From: AC-32 sp045806105
Lineage (GTDB): Bacteria > Actinomycetota > Thermoleophilia > Gaiellales > Gaiellaceae
DNA: 8,739 bases
Direction of reading: 5' to 3'
Assembly: GCA_045806105.1 (NCBI GenBank)
Contig: JBJMJY010000110.1
Coordinates: forward strand, 1 to 8,739
This document shows positions 6,039 to 8,739 of the stretch, piece by piece. Position 1 is the first letter of the stretch; the number at the start of each line of letters is the position of its first letter. The notes under the pieces are model-generated. The model was not told the origin of the DNA. It ran no database searches and was given only the letters and a program-made list of their open reading frames with translations. Position numbers and translations under genes: made by a program.

Positions 6039-7567
6039 GCGGCTGACGGCTCCTTCCGGCTGCCGCCGAGCATCTCGAGGCCGATCTCCTCCTCCGTCGT
6101 GTCGCGGCCGTGCTCGCCGACGATCCGGCCCTCGTACATGACGAGGATCCGGTCGGAGAGCGAGAGGATCTCGTCCAGCTCCAGCGACACGAGGAGGATC
6201 GCGCGGCCCTCGTCGCGCTCCTCGATGAGGCGCCGGTGCAGGTACTCGATCGCACCGACGTCGAGGCCGCGTGTCGGCTGCGCGGCGACCAGCACGCGCG
6301 GGTCGCGGGCGATCTCGCGCGCTGCCACGACCTTCTGCTGATTCCCACCCGAGAGCGAGCCGCCGCGGGTGCTGGGCCCACCCCCGCGCACGTCGAACTC
6401 CCGGATCAACCGCGCGGCGCGCTGGATCAAGCGGCGCGGAAAGAGCCAACCCCACTTCGAGTCGGGCGGCCGGTTGTAGTCGTGTAGCGCGATGTTCTCG
6501 GCGATCGAGAACTCCAGCACGAGGCCGCGGCGCTGGCGGTCCTCGGGGATGTGTCCGACACCCGCGTCGAGCATCTTCCGCGCGGTCGGATGGTTGACCG
6601 CCCGCCTGGCGACGACTACCTCTCCGCTCTCGGCCCCGCGGAGGCCCGTGATCGTCTCGATCAGCTCGCTCTGCCCGTTCCCCTCGACACCCGCGAGACC
6701 GACGATCTCTCCCGCGCGGACGGCGAAGGAGACGTCGCGCACCGCCGGCAGCCCGCGGTCGTCGTTCACGCTCAGGTCCCGGACCTCGAGCAGCGTGTCG
6801 CCCGGATCCGAGGGCCGCTTCTCGACGCGGAGCAGCACCTCCCGGCCGACCATCATCCGGGCGAGCCCTTCCTCGGTCGCGCCCTCACGCGGAACGGCGT
6901 CGATCCTCTTGCCGCGCCGGAGCACCGTGATCCGGTCGGCGATCTCGAGCACCTCGTTCAGCTTGTGGCTGATGAAGATGATCGAGGTGCCGTCGGCCTG
7001 CAGGCTCTTGATGATCCCGAACAGCTCGCCGGCCTCCTGCGGTGTCAGCACGGCGGTCGGCTCGTCGAGGATGAGGATCTCGGCGCCGCGGTAGAGCGCT
7101 TTCAGGATCTCGACCCGCTGCTCCTGGCCGACGCTGATGTTCTCGACCCTCGCGTTCGCGTCGACCACGAGGCCGAAGCGCTTCGAGATGTCGCGGACGC
7201 GCTCCACGGCCACGTCGTAGTCGAGCAGCACGCCGGCCTTCCTCGGCTCCACCTCGAGCACGATGTTCTCGGCCACCGTCATCACCGGGATGAGCATGAA
7301 GTGCTGGTGGACCATCCCGATGCCGCGGTCGATCGCGTCCTTCGCCGAGCCGAAGCTAACCGGCCTCCCGTCCAGACGGATCTCGCCCTCGTCGGCTCGG
7401 TAGAGGCCGTACAGGATGTTCATCAGCGTCGACTTGCCCGCGCCGTTCTCGCCGAGCAGCGCGTGCACCTCGCCCTTTCGCAGGTCGAAGTCGACGTGGT
7501 CGTTCGCAACGACGCCGGGGAACCGCTTCGTGATGCCCCGCATCTCCAGGACCGTGGAGGCTTCCAC
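6035..7567 (-). CDS. Double-domain ABC ATPase of a nucleoside-type importer (NupO/YufO type)
   Basis: 510-residue cytoplasmic energy-coupling subunit with two nucleotide-binding domains in one chain, as in sugar and nucleoside importers of the RbsA/YufO type. The first domain is intact: Walker A GENGAGKST (39-47), Q-loop MVHQHF (Q88), signature ISVGQEQ (144-150), Walker B ILILDEPT (164-171) and switch His201 (FISHK). The second has a canonical signature LSGGNQQK (405-412) but a degenerate P-loop GVEGNGQS (293-300, no Lys). Its Walker B, VLVAAQPTRGLD (425-436), has Gln430 in place of the catalytic Glu, and Ser461 stands where the switch His is expected. This asymmetry is typical of YufO-type proteins, so one functional ATP site is expected. 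GTG (7565-7567) is preferred; an in-frame ATG at residue 9 is possible. No ribosome-binding site precedes the GTG. The 3' end overlaps permease 1 by 4 bp. Confidence 0.95.
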   Translation of the reverse strand: MEASTVLEMRGITKRFPGVVANDHVDFDLRKGEVHALLGENGAGKSTLMNILYGLYRADEGEIRLDGRPVSFGSAKDAIDRGIGMVHQHFMLIPVMTVAENIVLEVEPRKAGVLLDYDVAVERVRDISKRFGLVVDANARVENISVGQEQRVEILKALYRGAEILILDEPTAVLTPQEAGELFGIIKSLQADGTSIIFISHKLNEVLEIADRITVLRRGKRIDAVPREGATEEGLARMMVGREVLLRVEKRPSDPGDTLLEVRDLSVNDDRGLPAVRDVSFAVRAGEIVGLAGVEGNGQSELIETITGLRGAESGEVVVARRAVNHPTARKMLDAGVGHIPEDRQRRGLVLEFSIAENIALHDYNRPPDSKWGWLFPRRLIQRAARLIREFDVRGGGPSTRGGSLSGGNQQKVVAAREIARDPRVLVAAQPTRGLDVGAIEYLHRRLIEERDEGRAILLVSLELDEILSLSDRILVMYEGRIVGEHGRDTTEEEIGLEMLGGSRKEPSAA

Positions 7568-7575
7568 CGCGGGTG

Positions 7576-7581
7576 ATTCTA
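7576..7581 (-). promoter_or_regulatory. Candidate -10 element (TAGAAT) in front of the ATPase gene
   Basis: In the 37-bp gap between the BMP gene and the ATPase gene, TAGAAT on the minus strand ends 8 nt before the GTG start. The gap contains no purine-rich ribosome-binding site next to that start. This is the layout of an actinobacterial leaderless promoter, in which a TAnnnT box places +1 at or next to the start codon. No convincing -35 box was seen. It would allow the ATPase and permeases to be expressed apart from the binding protein. Confidence 0.4.
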
Positions 7582-7604
7582 TGGAGGCGCAGAAGACGGC
7601 GTGC

Positions 7605-8633
7605 CTAGAGCGCGGCCGGCACTTTCACCTGGCCGGCGATGATCTTCTGCTTCAGCTCGTTCATCTTGTCGATCAGCGATTTCGGCACCGCGGGGTTGAT
7701 CTTGCCGACGCCCATGCCCTTGTTCTTCAGGTTGAAGAGCAGGTTGCCGCCGCCCCTGAAGTTGCCGTCGACGACCTGCTTGATCGCAGCGAAGACGCCG
7801 GTGTCGACGCGCTTCACGCCCGAGGTGAGGACCCGCTTGGCGTCGTTGTACTGGTCCTTGTCGACGCCGATCCCCCAGATGCCCGCCGCGTCGGCGGCCT
7901 TGAGGGTGCCGAGACCGCAGCCGCCCGCGACCTGGAAGAGGACCTGAGCGCCCTGCGAGATCTGGTTCTCGGCGACCGTCTTGCACTTGTCCGAGGCGAC
8001 GAAGTCCTGCGAGTAGCCGACCAGTACCTTGATCTGCGGGTTGAAGAGCTTCGCGCAGTGCTGGTAGCCCGCGATCCAGATGTCCACCGGCGGGATCTTC
8101 AGGCCGCCGACCGCGCCGATCACCTGCTTGCCGCCCTGCTTCTTGGCCATCTCTGCGGCCAGGTAGCCGACCAGGCAGCCGGACTCGTTGGCCGCGTACG
8201 TGAGCCCCTCGACGTTCTTGCGGCCGTTGAAAGGGGTGCCCGTGACGTCGTAGTCGGTGATCGCGAAGCGCAGGTTCTGGTTCCTCGTCGCGACCGTGTT
8301 CGTGGCGTCGGCCAGCAGGAAGCCGGCGGCGATGATCAGGCTCGACTTCTTCCGCACGGCGCTCGTGAGGTTCGGGATGTAGTCCGACGTCGAGTTCGAC
8401 TGCAGCGGCAGCGTCTTCACCCCGAGCTCGCTCTGCGCGCGGTCGAGGCCTTCCTTCTGCGACTGGTTGAAGGAGCGGTCGTTGAACTTGCCGATGTCGC
8501 TGATGAGCGCGATCAGCTTGCCCGACTTCTGCGTGCCGCCCGAGGTGGACGAGGAGCTGCCGCCGCTGCTTCCGCCACAGCCGGCCACGAGCAGTAGCGC
8601 CAACCCGCCCACGACCGCAAAGGAGACCCGCAT
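7605..8633 (-). CDS. BMP/PnrA-family substrate-binding lipoprotein (nucleoside-type ABC importer)
   Basis: 342-residue extracytoplasmic binding protein. A lipoprotein signal (hydrophobic 4-18, lipobox LVAGC with Cys19) is followed by a Gly/Ser linker (20-38). The Med/BMP fold follows, with LISDIGKFNDRSFNQ (43-57), IIAAGFLLADA (100-110), AITDYDV (124-130), NESGCLVGYLAAEMA (149-163), GAVGGLKIPPVDIWIAGYQ (173-191), VLFQVAGGCGLG (231-242) and WGIGVDKDQY (253-262). Family members (PnrA, TmpC, NupN, BmpA) bind purine or pyrimidine nucleosides, but the ligand here is inferred. Four cysteines (153, 193, 217, 239) lie in the mature domain. The ATG at 8631-8633 gives a good signal peptide. There is no ribosome-binding site; a weak CATACT (8642-8647) ends 8 nt upstream. 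A terminator-like hairpin lies just before it. Confidence 0.95.
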   Translation of the reverse strand: MRVSFAVVGGLALLLVAGCGGSSGGSSSSTSGGTQKSGKLIALISDIGKFNDRSFNQSQKEGLDRAQSELGVKTLPLQSNSTSDYIPNLTSAVRKKSSLIIAAGFLLADATNTVATRNQNLRFAITDYDVTGTPFNGRKNVEGLTYAANESGCLVGYLAAEMAKKQGGKQVIGAVGGLKIPPVDIWIAGYQHCAKLFNPQIKVLVGYSQDFVASDKCKTVAENQISQGAQVLFQVAGGCGLGTLKAADAAGIWGIGVDKDQYNDAKRVLTSGVKRVDTGVFAAIKQVVDGNFRGGGNLLFNLKNKGMGVGKINPAVPKSLIDKMNELKQKIIAGQVKVPAAL

Positions 8634-8650
8634 CGCGCCGAAGTATGCCC

Positions 8651-8685
8651 AAAACGAGACGGGCGGGCTCGTGGGCCCGCCCGTC
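8651..8685 (-). terminator. Probable Rho-independent terminator/attenuator after the upstream gene
   Basis: Minus-strand arms GACGGGCGGGC (8675-8685) and GCCCGCCCGTC (8658-8668) pair perfectly over 11 bp around a 6-nt loop. They are followed by TCGTTTT (8651-8657). The hairpin starts 21 bp after the stop codon of the gene entering from the right edge and ends 17 bp before the BMP start. The T-tract is short and interrupted, so it may be leaky and act as an attenuator instead of a full stop. The plus-strand flank has no comparable T-run. Confidence 0.6.
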
Positions 8686-8706
8686 AGTCTTGCGCTCGAG
8701 GTCGCT

Positions 8707-8739
8707 CTAGAGCTTGGTCGGGACCTTGAGCTTCTTCTT
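8707..8739 (-). CDS. C-terminal tail (10 codons plus stop) of an upstream gene, possibly a second BMP-family lipoprotein
   Basis: The minus strand at the right edge reads KKKLKVPTKL and then TAG (8707-8709). The tail resembles that of the complete BMP lipoprotein downstream (QVKVPAAL): both end in K-V-P-x-x-L followed by TAG. Family members commonly end in a K-V-P-type strand, so a tandem binding-protein paralogue is a reasonable guess from only ten residues. Same orientation and a terminator-like hairpin right after the stop support a real gene end. Most of the gene lies outside the window. Confidence 0.5.
   Translation of the reverse strand, partial: KKKLKVPTKL

Noticed and set aside
3242..6341. 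Long plus-strand open frames opposite the transporter genes (3242-4753 and 4707-6341)
   Set aside because: Their translations are strings of Arg, Glu, Asp and His repeats produced by the antisense of Leu/Ala/Val-rich membrane genes. The minus-strand products have clear family motifs; these have none.
4711..6381. Long minus-strand frame covering permease 1 in a different frame
   Set aside because: The product is Arg/Ala/Ser-rich with no domain, while the overlapping frame encodes an obvious BPD_transp_2 permease.
6039..6455. Upstream continuation of the permease 1 frame (139 extra codons)
   Set aside because: It lies inside the ATPase gene in another frame, has no membrane segments, and the GTG at 6036-6038 has a ribosome-binding site and a 4-bp overlap typical of coupling.
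6101..6760. Degenerate second ATP site of the ATPase as a sign of mutation or pseudogenisation
   Set aside because: Loss of the P-loop Lys and the AQPTRGLD form of Walker B are usual in the second domain of YufO-type ATPases, and the frame is intact.
7416..8597. Plus-strand open frame opposite the BMP lipoprotein gene
   Set aside because: It is the antisense shadow of a gene with a lipobox and complete BMP motifs. It also begins inside the antisense of the ATPase gene and shows no recognisable family.
1..8739. CRISPR array, tRNA, insertion sequence, phage or defence island
   Set aside because: No regularly spaced repeats, cloverleaf patterns, transposase motifs or terminal inverted repeats were seen. 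The genes are packed housekeeping and transport genes on one strand.

Overview
The window is GC-rich (roughly 70% by eye). Every gene that can be supported lies on the minus strand, so transcription runs from right to left. It looks like chromosomal housekeeping DNA from an actinobacterium. The high GC, the many GTG/TTG starts, and a rodZ-cinA-thpR-recA order without pgsA point to a deep-branching class such as Thermoleophilia. That placement is an inference; no rRNA gene is present to confirm it. There are no tRNAs, insertion sequences, CRISPR arrays, phage genes or recognisable defence genes.

Right half (about 8739 to 3515): a complete nucleoside-type ABC importer of the BMP/PnrA class. In transcription order it has a BMP-family substrate-binding lipoprotein (7605-8633), a double ATPase subunit (6035-7567), permease 1 (4797-6038) and permease 2 (3515-4714). 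The last 10 codons of an upstream gene are visible at 8707-8739. Its tail resembles that of the BMP lipoprotein, so there may be two tandem binding proteins. A GC-rich hairpin with a short U-rich tail (8651-8685) separates the two. A second, perfect 12-bp hairpin (4727-4764) lies between the permease genes and abuts the ribosome-binding site of permease 2.

Middle (3184-3507): a small protein with three membrane segments and unknown function. It resembles, in outline, the extra N-terminal membrane segment of permease 2.

Left half (3153 to 1): a tightly packed set of rodZ-like gene, cinA, thpR and recA. rodZ/cinA and cinA/thpR overlap by 4 bp (TTGA, GTGA), and the thpR stop codon directly abuts the recA GTG start. 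recA runs off the left edge after 195 codons. No recA promoter and no canonical actinobacterial SOS box (TCGAAC-N4-GTTCGA) was seen there.

How the parts work together: the lipoprotein captures a nucleoside-like ligand outside the membrane, the two permeases form the channel and the ATPase drives uptake. The left-hand genes serve cell shape (RodZ), pyridine-nucleotide recycling (CinA), RNA-end processing (ThpR) and recombination repair (RecA). Apart from co-orientation there is no evidence that the two halves form one functional system, and I see no clear new biological system. The points most worth checking are the possibly leaderless starts, the intercistronic hairpins, the possible second binding protein and the shared membrane module.
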